Positions 16,125 through 25,803 of a stretch of DNA of 64,000 nucleotides are shown piece after piece; the stretch's first letter is position 1, and every line of letters begins with the position of its first letter. The position numbers were made by a program, and so were the translations under genes. The notes beneath the pieces were generated by a model. The model was not told the DNA's origin. It did no database searches and saw nothing but the letters and a program-made list of their open reading frames with translations. This DNA is from a bacterium (GTDB taxonomy: Bacteria; 4484-113; JAFGCY01): positions 186,001-250,000 of the forward strand of contig JAGRNT010000001.1 of assembly GCA_020440605.1 (NCBI GenBank), in the 5' to 3' direction.

Positions 16125-18977
16125 CTACTGAATGTAAATCAGCGTGCCATCCTTCTGCATCACATACAGCCGGCCCGCCGGGTCGATCGCCGGGCGCGCT
16201 TCCCAGGCCGGTTCATTGGCCTGGCTCCACAGTTCATTGCCGGCACTGTCGAGGCAGTAGGTCCGCCCACCGCTGACTTCCGTCGTGCCCACCACCCCCG
16301 CATCCGCGCCGTTGCTGAAGTAGATCCGCCCGGCGCTGTCAACGCAGGCCGAAGAGAAGATCGCGGAGGGATAGGCCTGGTTCCAGCGCGGCGTGCCGTC
16401 CTCGTTGACGACATACAGGTGCTTGTCGGTACTGGAGTAGACGACCGCCCCGTCTGCGGCCACCGCCGCCTCGGCAACGAACAGCGTCCCGCCGAGCGGT
16501 ACGCTCCACTTCGGATTGCCCGCAGGACTGACCGCCCGCAGGTTGCCGCTGTAGTCGTCAAACACCACGCTGCCGTCCGGCTGCAGCACCACGCCGGTGT
16601 TGTAGAAGCCCAGCACCGGGTCGGCGAACGGATGCTCCCAGAGCAGGCTGCCATTGCCGTCAACGGCCACCAGGCGGTCGCGCAGGCGGGCATACAGCAC
16701 CTCCGGGTCCGGGCCGCTGTCAACCGCCGGCGCTGCGTTGCCCGCCAGGCCGTAGAAGCGCGCGGGCAGCGCAGCCGTGGTCCACAGCTCGCTGCCGTCA
16801 CTGCCGATGCAGCTCAGGTAGTCATCAGTCCCGTCACTCCAGCCGTAGTAGAGCCTGCCACTGCCGCCCATTGCCAGCCGCGTGCTGAACCTCCCGAGCG
16901 GACGGCGCTGCCAGAGCAGCGTGCCGTCGTCGGCGCAGCACAGCACGGCTGGCCGGCCCTCGTGGGTCCCGAGGAAGGCGATGCGGTTGTCAGGCAGGAT
17001 CCAGGGGCTGCCGCTGTTGGCATCGAAGCAGGGATGGACCGTGCCGAAGCTGTTGCCGACGGGCAGCACGGACAGCCCGCCGAAGCCGCACACCACGCGT
17101 CCGTCGTCCGTGAAGCCCGGGCTGCCGTTCGGGAAGCCGCTGCCTCCCGCGCCCCAGCGGAAGCCGCCGTCCGGCCCGAGGCTGATCAGGCTGCCCTGCC
17201 GGAAACCGTAGAAATTGCCGTTGGCATCCAGCGCCGCACTGAACAGGCTGGCAACGCCGGTGTATTCCCAGAGCTCAGTCCCCGGCGGCTGGGAGGCCTG
17301 GATCACCCCGGCAGCGGTCTGCCAGCAGACCCGTCCGTCCGCACCGAGGGCCGTCAGCCCGAGCGCCGTGCTCAGCTCCGTGGAGAACAGCTCCAGGCCG
17401 TTGCCATCCAGCACGCGCACATGGTCCGGGCTGTCCCCGAAGGTGGCATAGCTCACCTGGCCGAGCGCATTGGGGCTCACGGGTCCGCTGATCCCCTCCT
17501 GCGCTCCCTCCCAGGCCAGGCCACCCGCGGCATTCAGGGCCAGCAGGCGGTCGCTGCAGACCAGCAGCCTGCCATCCGCGCTGACATTGAGGTAACTGCT
17601 TACATGGAAGTCACTGAGGATCAGCGGGGCCACTCCCGGTATCGCAAAGCTCCAGAGGAAGCTCCCCGTGTCGTCAACCGCGCTGAGCTGCACATCCACC
17701 GGCGCTGGCAACTGCCTGAGGAAGGGCTGCCCGGTGTAGCTCAGCACGCAGAATGCGCCGGGGATCGCATGGCAGAAGCCGAAAGTCCGGCCGGGCTCGC
17801 TGTAGTTCCAGAGCTCGGCCCCCGTGGCATCCAGGCGGTGCAGCGCGGCTCCGCCCGCCTCGACGTAGAGCGCGCCGCCGCCGGGCACGGGCTGGATGTC
17901 CAGCACCTGGTCCGGCAGGCTGATGCGCCAGTCCTCGCTGCCTCCCGTGATCTGCAGCACGTCGCCGCTGCGCAGTGCGGCGATCACGGTGTTGTCAGCC
18001 GCCAGCCGGTGATGGGCAGGCCAGTCGCCGATGTCGATCCCCCAGATGTGGATCAGCTCCGGTGTGAAGCATTCCGCCAGCCCGTCCGCACCGAGCGTGT
18101 AGATGTTGCCATCGCTGCCGATCAGCGGAGCGCTGAAGCGGTCCGTGTAGGTCATCGAGCCCTGGCTCGTGAAGCTGGCCGGACCCGGGACCGGGCTGTA
18201 GCCGGTATTGCCGGAATCCGCACCGCTGCCGTTCCAGTTGCCGGGGCTGATCGGCCCGCCGCTCGGAGCCAGTTCGTAAACGTTGCCGGGGATGCCCAGC
18301 GCTCGGTTGCCGGCATCCTGCTGGTAGGGCACGACGCGGTAGAAACCCGAGGGAGCACCGGGCTGCGCCAGCTCGAAGTACTTCCGTCCGCCACCGGCCG
18401 GCAGCAGAGCCGCCGCCAGCGGCAGCTCACTGCGTAGGCTCCAGCCCGCGCTGCCATCGCTGCTGTACTGCAGTTCATAGCCGTCCACGCGGTTGCCGAA
18501 GTTCACACCAACGGGTGTGATGTCCGCCAGGGTGACGACTCCGTTGGCATCTCCATCCGCCAGCTGTGCCCTGTCCCAGTCCGCGTCGCTGCTGGATTTT
18601 CCGAGGTGTATCCCGATCGGCGTGATGTCGGAGACATTCACCTCGCCGTTCTGGTCATAGTCTCCTCCGCTGCGCAGCGACCAGCTGAACTTCGTGCCAT
18701 CCAGTGTCAGGTCGTCCACCATCCCGGACTGCCCGGAGGGCGGCGCACTGACAAGCCTCGTGATGCCCTGCTCCGCCAGCACCCGGCTCAATTCGCGCAG
18801 CAGCTCATCCGCCAACGCTGCATCCAGCTCTGCGGGAGCTTCATATTCCCGCAGCAGCTCACTGACAGCGGGTGCCCCGGCCCCGGCCGGAAGCGCTGTC
18901 TGTTCACGTCCCCCGCAGCCATTCACAAGCGCAGCCAGCAGGACCACGCCCGGCATCAGCATAAGCCTTCTGTTCAT
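16125..18977 (-). CDS. Large lipoprotein with dockerin-like calcium motifs and PQQ-type propeller
   Basis: A 950-residue lipoprotein. The start at 18977 follows GGAGGTGAGCGG. The lipobox LVNGC gives lipidation near Cys21. Residues about 115-175 hold two dockerin-like loops, 'GDYDQNGEVNVSDITPIGIH' and 'DGDANGVVTLADITPVGVNF', with Asp/Asn spacing like EF-hand loops. A fibronectin-like stretch ('YELQYSSDGSAGW') follows. From about 245 to the end there are PQQ-enzyme-type propeller repeats, 'GSDGNIYTLGADG', 'GGRKYFEL'-like joints, 'DGSLLWEHPF', 'SAGNELWSQANEPAW' and 'PAGRLYVMQKDGTLIYI'. It probably binds other surface components. A quinone-dependent enzyme is unlikely because no catalytic set is seen. 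Confidence 0.82.
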   Translation of the reverse strand: MNRRLMLMPGVVLLAALVNGCGGREQTALPAGAGAPAVSELLREYEAPAELDAALADELLRELSRVLAEQGITRLVSAPPSGQSGMVDDLTLDGTKFSWSLRSGGDYDQNGEVNVSDITPIGIHLGKSSSDADWDRAQLADGDANGVVTLADITPVGVNFGNRVDGYELQYSSDGSAGWSLRSELPLAAALLPAGGGRKYFELAQPGAPSGFYRVVPYQQDAGNRALGIPGNVYELAPSGGPISPGNWNGSGADSGNTGYSPVPGPASFTSQGSMTYTDRFSAPLIGSDGNIYTLGADGLAECFTPELIHIWGIDIGDWPAHHRLAADNTVIAALRSGDVLQITGGSEDWRISLPDQVLDIQPVPGGGALYVEAGGAALHRLDATGAELWNYSEPGRTFGFCHAIPGAFCVLSYTGQPFLRQLPAPVDVQLSAVDDTGSFLWSFAIPGVAPLILSDFHVSSYLNVSADGRLLVCSDRLLALNAAGGLAWEGAQEGISGPVSPNALGQVSYATFGDSPDHVRVLDGNGLELFSTELSTALGLTALGADGRVCWQTAAGVIQASQPPGTELWEYTGVASLFSAALDANGNFYGFRQGSLISLGPDGGFRWGAGGSGFPNGSPGFTDDGRVVCGFGGLSVLPVGNSFGTVHPCFDANSGSPWILPDNRIAFLGTHEGRPAVLCCADDGTLLWQRRPLGRFSTRLAMGGSGRLYYGWSDGTDDYLSCIGSDGSELWTTAALPARFYGLAGNAAPAVDSGPDPEVLYARLRDRLVAVDGNGSLLWEHPFADPVLGFYNTGVVLQPDGSVVFDDYSGNLRAVSPAGNPKWSVPLGGTLFVAEAAVAADGAVVYSSTDKHLYVVNEDGTPRWNQAYPSAIFSSACVDSAGRIYFSNGADAGVVGTTEVSGGRTYCLDSAGNELWSQANEPAWEARPAIDPAGRLYVMQKDGTLIYIQ

Positions 18978-19080
18978 CCGCTCACCTCCGCCCGCCGTCC
19001 TGCCACTCCAGCCGGCCGGCATCCTTCATATATATTAAGGTGAGTCGCCACAGCGCGGCGGATTCTGGAGGAAGCGGAAG

Positions 19081-20103
19081 ATGGCGACGATCAGCAAGAC
19101 GGTATTCCTGCCCTGGGCCAGGCATCTGCGCGGCGAAAGCAGCGAATACATCCTCATCTACGGCGGCGGCCAGCTGCGCCGCAGCGGCCCGGGCCTGGCC
19201 TTCTGGTTCAACCCGCTCTCGACCGCCGTGGCGATCGTGCCCCGCGAGGACATCGAAACCACCTTCATGCTGCGCGAGCGCAGCTCCGATTTCCAGGAGC
19301 TCTCCGTGCAGGTCACGATCACCTACCGCGTGATCGACCACGCCATGGCCGCCGAGCGCCTCAACTTCTCGGTCTCGCTGCGCAGCGGCTCCTGGCTGGA
19401 GCAGCCCCTGGACCGCCTGGCGAGCTTCTGGCTGCAGCGCTCGCTGAAGAGCGCGCGCGACTACATCAGCAGCATGAGCGTGCAGCAGGCCGTGACCCAG
19501 GCCCCGAGTGCGATTGCCGACGCCATCGGCGAAGCGCTCAGCACTGACCCGGAGCTGGAGGCAATGGGGCTCGGGCTGGTCGGCGTGCAGGTCAACAGCG
19601 TGCTGCCCAGTGCCGACGTGGAGAAGGCCCTGCAGACCCCGACCCGTGAGTCGATCCAGCAGAAGGCCGACGAGGCGATGTTCGAGCGCCGCGCGATCGC
19701 GGTCGAGAAGGAACGCGCCATCAAGCAGAATGAACTAGACACCGAGATCGAGCTCGAGAAGAAGAATGAATCGCTGATCAGGAAGAAGGGCGAGAACCGC
19801 CGCCTGGAGATCGAGGCCGAGAATGAGGCCGGCCGGCTCACGGCCGAGGGTGATGCCCAGCAGGTGCGGATCCGCGCCGAGGGCCAGGCCGAGAGCAAGC
19901 GCATCACCGCCCAGGCGGAGAATGAGGCCGAGGCCGCGCGCGTCGCCCTCTACCGCGATGCCCCGCCGAGTGTGGCCACGGGCATGGCGATGATGCAGTT
20001 CGCCTCGAAGATCCGCGACATCCAGCACCTGAACATCACTCCGGACATGCTGGCCAGCAACCTGCGCCAGTTCCTCACTGAGGAAAGCGGCAAGCCGGAG
20101 TAG
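19081..20103 (+). CDS. SPFH/Band 7 domain protein
   Basis: A 340-residue stomatin/prohibitin-like protein. The SPFH domain covers about 20-190 ('GGGQLRRSGPGLAFWFNPLS', 'VQVTITYRVIDH', 'LGLVGVQVNSVLPS'). A long Glu/Lys/Arg/Ala coiled coil follows at about 200-290 ('EKERAIKQNELDTEIELEKK'), then a hydrophobic end. There is no N-terminal membrane helix, unusual for this family, so membrane attachment is peripheral or through partners. The ribosome site GGAGGAAGCGGAAG is strong. The NAD-kinase-like gene begins three bases after the stop, a pairing that suggests a shared function at the membrane. Confidence 0.88.
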   Translation: MATISKTVFLPWARHLRGESSEYILIYGGGQLRRSGPGLAFWFNPLSTAVAIVPREDIETTFMLRERSSDFQELSVQVTITYRVIDHAMAAERLNFSVSLRSGSWLEQPLDRLASFWLQRSLKSARDYISSMSVQQAVTQAPSAIADAIGEALSTDPELEAMGLGLVGVQVNSVLPSADVEKALQTPTRESIQQKADEAMFERRAIAVEKERAIKQNELDTEIELEKKNESLIRKKGENRRLEIEAENEAGRLTAEGDAQQVRIRAEGQAESKRITAQAENEAEAARVALYRDAPPSVATGMAMMQFASKIRDIQHLNITPDMLASNLRQFLTEESGKPE

Positions 20104-20106
20104 GCG

Positions 20107-21063
20107 GTGGGCGGCTCCGGCCAGACACAGCAGCAGCAGCAGCATTCCGCCAGCCCGCGCGTGGTGGTCGTGACCCGGCCCACGCGGCTGGAGATCCTGC
20201 TTGAGCGGCATGGCACGCGGGGCCAGGCGGCCTTCTACCAGCAGTCCCGCGGCCAGGCGATCGAACCCCTGCAGGCCGAGCATGAACGGATGCAGGCCGG
20301 GCTCTCGGCGGTGATGGGCCAGCTCCCCGCCGAGCAGCGCCGCACGCACGTTGACCGCAGTGAGCTGGACCGCTTCCTGTTCGCACCTGACGACATCGTG
20401 CTCGTGGTCGGCCAGGACGGACTGGTTGCCAATACCGCGAAGTACCTCAGCGGCCAGCTCGTGGCCGGTGTCAACCCGGACTTCGAGCTGTTCGAGGGCG
20501 TACTCTGCCCGCACCATCCGCGCGACGTGGCGGCGCTGCTGCAGTTCTGCGGAGCCGGCGGCGGCGTGCACTTCCGCATCGAACACCGCAGCATGGCCCG
20601 GGCCCGGCGCGAGGACGGCCAGACGCTCGTGGCGCTCAACGACGTGTTCGTCGGCCACAGCTCGCACCAGAGTGCGCGCTACCGCCTGCACAGCGAGGGC
20701 CGCGAGGAGCGCCAGAGTTCCTCGGGGATCATCTGCTCCACCGGCACAGGCGCCACGGGCTGGGCCCGCAGCATCGTGCTGCAGCGCGGAATCAGCCAGC
20801 CCCTGCCCAGTGCCCAGGAGCGCAGCCTCGCCTGGTTCGTGCGCGAACCCTGGCCCTCGGTCTCCACCGGTGCGGAGCTGAACTTCGGCTACTGTGCCGA
20901 CGGCCAGCCCCTGCGTGTTGTCAGCGAAATGGGCAGCGGCGGCGTGATCTTCGCTGACGGGATCGAGACCGACCGCCTGGAATTCCTCGAGGGCCACTCG
21001 GTGGAACTCAGCCCGGCCGAGCACACCCTGAACCTCGTGTTGCCCGCCGACGGCACTCCCTGA
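20107..21063 (+). CDS. NAD kinase-like (ATP-NAD kinase fold) protein
   Basis: A 318-residue protein starting with GTG, three bases after the SPFH gene. The N-terminal domain has 'RVVVVTRPTRLEILLERHGT' and 'DIVLVVGQDGLVANTAKYL' (about 98-116). Here the usual GGDG of NAD kinases reads GQDG. The C-terminal domain has 'SSGIICSTGTGATGWARSIV' (about 198-217), the second family signature. The fold phosphorylates NAD or a related lipid or sugar substrate using ATP or polyphosphate. The GGDG-to-GQDG change makes the substrate uncertain. A Gln run (residues 8-12) marks a disordered leader. Confidence 0.78.
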   Translation: MGGSGQTQQQQQHSASPRVVVVTRPTRLEILLERHGTRGQAAFYQQSRGQAIEPLQAEHERMQAGLSAVMGQLPAEQRRTHVDRSELDRFLFAPDDIVLVVGQDGLVANTAKYLSGQLVAGVNPDFELFEGVLCPHHPRDVAALLQFCGAGGGVHFRIEHRSMARARREDGQTLVALNDVFVGHSSHQSARYRLHSEGREERQSSSGIICSTGTGATGWARSIVLQRGISQPLPSAQERSLAWFVREPWPSVSTGAELNFGYCADGQPLRVVSEMGSGGVIFADGIETDRLEFLEGHSVELSPAEHTLNLVLPADGTP

Positions 21064-21082
21064 GCCCACTGGGGCTGCATCC

Positions 21083-21097
21083 TGAGAATCACTCTCA
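21083..21097 (+). promoter_or_regulatory. Fur-box-like 7-1-7 palindrome and adjacent operator-like repeat
   Basis: TGAGAATCACTCTCA (21083-21097) matches the TGAGAAT-N-ATTCTCA type of Fur-family site at all but one position. Eleven bases on, TCTCAGT and ACTGAGA (21102-21108 and 21119-21125) form a second inverted repeat spanning a TTGACA (21108-21113). Together they suggest metal- or redox-regulated transcription of the flavoprotein gene at 21189. No -10 of good quality follows at 17 bases. Confidence 0.45.
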
Positions 21098-21188
21098 TTT
21101 CTCTCAGTTGACATTATTACTGAGACACAGTGGGTACCAGACTCAGGTGCCATGCACGATCCCGACCGGGGAATGAGAGGACCTGGCG

Positions 21189-22385
21189 ATGCAGAAACGG
21201 ATTGTCATCATCGGATCGAACTTCGCCGGCTACACCGCCGCGATGAAGCTGCAGGAGGAACTGAAGGGCGAGCACGCCATCACGGTGATCAGCAAATCTC
21301 CGGACTTCCTGTTCATGCCCTCCCTGATCTGGGTGCCCTTCGGCCTGCGCGAGCGTGAGCAGATCACCATCCCGCTGGAGCCGCTCTATGAGAAGAAGGG
21401 CATCCGCTTCGTACTGGAGACGGTTGACAGAATCGACCTGGCCCAGCGTACGGTGCATACCGAGAAGGGCTTCTACGGCTATGACTACCTCGTGATCGCC
21501 ACCGGGCCGGAGCTGGCCTACGATGCGATCCCCGGGCTCGGGCCGATCAACGGCTATACCCAGTCCATCTTCAGCTGGGAGCATGCCGAGCGTACGCAGC
21601 AGGCCTTCGAGGAACTGCTGCGCGATCCCGGCCCGGTCGTGATCGGCGCGGTGCAGGGGGCCAGCTGCTTCGGGGCCGCCTACGAATTCCTGTTCAATAC
21701 GGCGCACCAGCTGAAGAAGCACAAACTGCTGGACAAGGCACCAATGACCTATGTCACAGCGGAGCCCTTCCTCGCCCACTTCGGGATCGGCGGCTTCGGC
21801 AACGGCACGAAGATGACCGACTGGTTCTTCCGCAACCTGCACATCACAGCCGAGCTGGATGCCGAATTCCAGGAGATCACCCCGGATGAGATGCTGCTCA
21901 CGGACGGGCGGCGCATCCCCTACAAATTTGCGATGCTCGCGCCATCCTTCCGCGGCGTGAAGCCCGTGCGCGAACTGACGGAGATCACGAACAGGGGCGG
22001 CTTCGTGAAGGTCGGGAAGGACTACGCCACGGAACAGTACCCCGAGGTCTATGCCGCCGGCGTGGCCGTGGCGATGGACCCGCCGGATGTGACGAAGGTC
22101 CCCTGCGGCGTGCCCAAGACCGGCTATCTCAGTGAGGAGATGGCCAAGGTCGTGGCCCACAACATCGTGGCCGACATCACCGGCGGGAAGAAGATGGAGC
22201 TGCCCCCGCAGTACATCGATGCCAAGTGCGTGCTGGATGCCGGCAATACCGGGATCATCATGCTCGCCGACCACTTCCTCGAACCGCGCCAGCATGCCTG
22301 GCTGATCCCCGGGCCCGAGGCCCACTGGGCCAAGCTGGCCTTCGAGAAGTACTTCATGACAACCCACCGGATGGGACACGTCTAG
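21189..22385 (+). CDS. Sulfide:quinone oxidoreductase-like FAD flavoprotein
   Basis: A 398-residue two-dinucleotide-binding-domain flavoprotein that should oxidise sulfide and pass electrons to quinone at the membrane. The FAD motif 'IVIIGSNFAGYTAAM' opens the chain. 'VIATGPELAYDAIPGLG' is the second ATG motif. 'GAVQGASCFGAAYEFLF' (about 155-171) carries the active-site Cys of this group, and 'VPCGVPKTGYLSEEMA' (about 302-317) holds a second Cys near the flavin. 'YAAGVAVAMD' is the C-terminal FAD contact. The start at 21189 follows AGAGGA. With only two redox Cys visible it resembles the shorter SQR types rather than flavocytochrome. A persulfide or other disulfide substrate is possible. Confidence 0.8.
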   Translation: MQKRIVIIGSNFAGYTAAMKLQEELKGEHAITVISKSPDFLFMPSLIWVPFGLREREQITIPLEPLYEKKGIRFVLETVDRIDLAQRTVHTEKGFYGYDYLVIATGPELAYDAIPGLGPINGYTQSIFSWEHAERTQQAFEELLRDPGPVVIGAVQGASCFGAAYEFLFNTAHQLKKHKLLDKAPMTYVTAEPFLAHFGIGGFGNGTKMTDWFFRNLHITAELDAEFQEITPDEMLLTDGRRIPYKFAMLAPSFRGVKPVRELTEITNRGGFVKVGKDYATEQYPEVYAAGVAVAMDPPDVTKVPCGVPKTGYLSEEMAKVVAHNIVADITGGKKMELPPQYIDAKCVLDAGNTGIIMLADHFLEPRQHAWLIPGPEAHWAKLAFEKYFMTTHRMGHV

Positions 22386-22557
22386 TCCCATCTGCGATTC
22401 CTGGTCCAGACCGCGGGCGGTGGCCTCAGGGCTGCCGCCCGTGGCTCATCCATGTGGATATCTGGTAAATTCTCCTGCCCGGTTAGATATTGGTTAAATG
22501 CCGGGTAGAACCTCTGGTTGCGAAAGCCGCTCTGGCTGCGTGATCCAGGAGAAGATC

Positions 22558-25500
22558 ATGACGGATAAGATGACCAGGATTCACATTCTGCTGTTCTGCC
22601 TGCTGGCCCTGCTGCTGAGCAGCTGCGGCGGTGGCGGCAGCGACTCCCTTACGAGCTCACTTGATGCGCAGGCCAGACCGCAGCAGGCGGCGGACTCCCT
22701 GCCGGAGATCTCCGGCATGCCGGCCCTGGAGGGCTTGCCCGAACCGGACCGGCTGGCGAGCATCAGCGGCCCGGGCTACTTCCAGGTGCCGATCCTCGAG
22801 CAGGGCGTGATGCTCGCTCGCGATGGCGCGGTGGTCTCCGGTGCCGCCGGGGTTGAGCTTGATGGCAGCGCCGGTCCGGCCTGGGTCATGTTCGGGGTCT
22901 ACGGCTTCGACGGTGACAACCAGCCCAATGCCCTGATGGCCGAATTCGAGGACCTGCAGGGCAGCTACAACCTCGGCGTGACGCATTACGCCAGTGGCCG
23001 CTGGGAATGGAGCGATGCACTCAGTGGCGACGAGGAATATGAGTATGAGCATGTCGCGCAGTACACCGTGGCGGACCAGTACGTCAGCGAGCGTGGCTAC
23101 CACTACATCACCGTGCTGGTGCCCGAGGGCAGCAGCATGACCCTCACCGGGCTGCAGCTCGGCGTGGACGGCGGTGCCAACGCCCCTGTCTGCCCGCAGT
23201 TCTTCGAGGTCAGCGGCGGCGATGCCGGCCTGCACTTCTGGTGGAACCCGAGCCCTGATCATGATGATCCGGACTTCGCCGGCTATACCATGCAGCGCGC
23301 ACTCTGGCCGGGCACGGACTTCCAGGACGTCGGCCCGCTCGCGCATCAGAACTTCTATCATGATGCCACGGCTGCGGAGGGTACGAAGTACCGCTACCGC
23401 GTCCGCGTGGAGGACGTAAGCGGCAACACGAGCTGGGGCAGCAGCAGTCCGATCCAGATCTTCCCCGGTGACAACGTGCCGGTTCCCTCGATTGAGATGC
23501 CCCAGGGTCCGCTCTACGGCGCACAACTCGTGAACTTCGATCTGAGCGGCTGCTACGACCCCAACGGTGATGCGATCACGGAATACCGTGTGTCATTTGA
23601 CGGCGGCGGTGGGACGAGCGGCATCATGCCCGTTACCAGTCCGGACCCGCTGATCAGCGTCTATCTCCAGCCCGGCTGCTATCACGTGCGCGCCGCCGCC
23701 AAGTCGGCGTTCTACGGCCAGTTTGTGACCAAGACACTGAAGGTCTACCCGGCCTGGCAGCAGGACATCCAGCTCGTGGCCGAACCCGGTCCCGGGCAGT
23801 GGCGCATGCAGCAGAGCCGCAGCATCTACTGGCCGGAGGGTGACGCGATCGTGACCTTCTTCCACGACTACCTCGGGCCAGGACTCGGTGCCATGGTGCA
23901 GCATGCCGACGGCAGCCGTGAGATCCTGCAGCAGCCCTACTACCTGTATGAGATCGAATGGATCTCCGAGCCGGTGATCTGGGAAGGCCTCCCCTATGTC
24001 GCCACCGTTTCCGACGGGGCCATAATCCTCGCCAGCCTGGACGAATCCGGTCTGCACTGGCAGGGCGGCACGGGCTACACCAGTTTTGACAACATCGACC
24101 TCGTGGTGGACGGCGAGGGTGAGCTGCGCATCTGCCAGCTCAATGAATACAACCCCGGCGACTTCGAGATCCTCGCGGTCAATGCCGCCAACCCGCTTGA
24201 CTACTACACCCTGGAATTCATGTCGAACTCCGACGGGCCCTTCGACGTGGAGTGGAACCCGGTGTTCGGCGGCTTCGAGCTGATCTACACCACGATCGGC
24301 AGCATCCACTGGAACCGCACGGATGAGGAGGGCGGCCTGGTTGACAACGGCTTCGTCGGTGCCGGAATCTTCGACTCGCTGGACATGGAGCTGCATGCCG
24401 ACGGCAGCCCGGGTGTGATGGGACCGAGCGGCGGCTCCTTCGTGTACTTCGAATATGACGAAAGCGGTGCCAGCTGGTCTGGGCCGGAGGTGATCGAGCC
24501 CGCGGGCCTCAACACCAAGTCCGGTGACCTGGTCTACAACGGCACGGACATGGCAGCCTTCTTCGGGCTGGTGGCCGGGCAGTCCTCGCTCTACCGCCGC
24601 AACGGCGGCAGCTGGGACCCGCAGACCGTCGACTGGGCGCTGCTCTCCGGCCAGCACGTTGCCATCGCCAGCTGGCCCGACGGCCGCGTGAACATCATCG
24701 ACGGCACGCTCGGCGGTGCGCTGTTCATCTCCGACTTCAATGACGACGGCAGCCACCCCTCCCCTTACGAGATCCCCTCGGTCTCCTGGGACGGCCTGGA
24801 CCTGAGCGCCGTCGCCGGCAGTGACGGCATCCACGCCGTCTGGGGCAGTGACAACGGGGCCCTGCACTTCATCGCTGATCCCGACGGCACCAACTGGACC
24901 GCCTCAACCGGCTTCATCAGCTCGGACGCCCTGGACCTGATGGCCGACCGGGAAGGCAAGGTCTTCGTCAGCAATACGCATGGAGCCACGGCCGACCTGT
25001 TCAGCTGGTTCGGCGGCGCCTGGCTGATCGAGGGCAGCTCCCCGCGCTGGGGCAACAGCCTGCCCTACCTGGCGGCGCAGCGCAATGCTCCGGGCGGACA
25101 GTACATCGTGCATGACGACACCCCGGCCACCCCGGTGCTGCGCCACATGCACGATGACGGCGGCGGCTTCCTGGTCTTCGATTCCTACGACTTTGACAAC
25201 ATCCGCATCGATGAGGGAGTCTCGCTCTACAACAGCGGCCTGATCAGCTTCGTGCGCGGCAATGAGATCCTCGGGTCCAGCGGACTGGTGGGCTTCATCT
25301 CCAGTGACGACCACAGCTTCGCCCACATCAAGCACGGCCAGAACTTCTTCGGCAACCTCGATCTGACCCGTGGGCGGCGGCTGGACGCCTGCAACTACGC
25401 TTCAGGTCCATCCGACATTGACAGCGCCTGCTGGATCAACGGAGCCAACGATGGCGGCCCGGGCATCACCCGCTTCACCGGCAAGTGCTTCAACAGCAAG

Positions 25501-25803
25501 TTCAACCTGGAGAACACCACCTTCATTGAGGATGGTCCATTGGAGAACGGCGCCAACCTGCTGCATACGGTCTCGGCCGCCGAAGCCTGGGGCTTCACGG
25601 CGGTTGCCATCTCTGACCAGTTCGGCGATGGTGGCGGACAGCTGGAGTGGAGCAATTACGGCGACTTCGAAAGCCTGCCGCTGCCGGCAGTCGACATGGA
25701 GAACACGATGATGCACGAGCTGGTCGTCGGCCTGGATGGCCGCTGGCACCTGCTCTTCCGTGACAGACGGGACGGTGCCATCTACGTGATCAGCACGACC
25801 TAG
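22558..25803 (+). CDS. Very large lipoprotein with 'GRW' module, fibronectin-like and propeller regions
   Basis: A 1,081-residue lipoprotein. The start at 22558 follows AGGAGA. The lipobox LLSSC places the lipid on Cys23. Residues 108-205 form the shared module ('YNLGVTHYASGRWEWSDA', then 'YHYITVLVPEGSSM'). About 215-310 is a fibronectin type III-like unit ('LHFWWNPSPDHDDPDFAGY', 'YRYRVRVEDVSGN'). About 320-400 is a PKD-like unit ('FDLSGCYDPNGDAITEYRV'). The rest is propeller-like, with recurring 'DGxxxVxW/FxSD.GALHF' patterns, ending 'LLFRDRRDGAIYVI'. A GTAA-loop hairpin starts on the last base of the stop codon. No enzyme motif is seen. A surface-binding role is inferred. Confidence 0.82.
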   Translation: MTDKMTRIHILLFCLLALLLSSCGGGGSDSLTSSLDAQARPQQAADSLPEISGMPALEGLPEPDRLASISGPGYFQVPILEQGVMLARDGAVVSGAAGVELDGSAGPAWVMFGVYGFDGDNQPNALMAEFEDLQGSYNLGVTHYASGRWEWSDALSGDEEYEYEHVAQYTVADQYVSERGYHYITVLVPEGSSMTLTGLQLGVDGGANAPVCPQFFEVSGGDAGLHFWWNPSPDHDDPDFAGYTMQRALWPGTDFQDVGPLAHQNFYHDATAAEGTKYRYRVRVEDVSGNTSWGSSSPIQIFPGDNVPVPSIEMPQGPLYGAQLVNFDLSGCYDPNGDAITEYRVSFDGGGGTSGIMPVTSPDPLISVYLQPGCYHVRAAAKSAFYGQFVTKTLKVYPAWQQDIQLVAEPGPGQWRMQQSRSIYWPEGDAIVTFFHDYLGPGLGAMVQHADGSREILQQPYYLYEIEWISEPVIWEGLPYVATVSDGAIILASLDESGLHWQGGTGYTSFDNIDLVVDGEGELRICQLNEYNPGDFEILAVNAANPLDYYTLEFMSNSDGPFDVEWNPVFGGFELIYTTIGSIHWNRTDEEGGLVDNGFVGAGIFDSLDMELHADGSPGVMGPSGGSFVYFEYDESGASWSGPEVIEPAGLNTKSGDLVYNGTDMAAFFGLVAGQSSLYRRNGGSWDPQTVDWALLSGQHVAIASWPDGRVNIIDGTLGGALFISDFNDDGSHPSPYEIPSVSWDGLDLSAVAGSDGIHAVWGSDNGALHFIADPDGTNWTASTGFISSDALDLMADREGKVFVSNTHGATADLFSWFGGAWLIEGSSPRWGNSLPYLAAQRNAPGGQYIVHDDTPATPVLRHMHDDGGGFLVFDSYDFDNIRIDEGVSLYNSGLISFVRGNEILGSSGLVGFISSDDHSFAHIKHGQNFFGNLDLTRGRRLDACNYASGPSDIDSACWINGANDGGPGITRFTGKCFNSKFNLENTTFIEDGPLENGANLLHTVSAAEAWGFTAVAISDQFGDGGGQLEWSNYGDFESLPLPAVDMENTMMHELVVGLDGRWHLLFRDRRDGAIYVISTT

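Noticed and set aside
16029..18437. Long plus-strand frame of 802 codons opposite the 16125-18977 lipoprotein gene
   Set aside because: It is a high-GC antisense shadow. The protein is Arg/Ala-rich with no motif, while the minus-strand frame has a lipobox, dockerin loops and propeller repeats.
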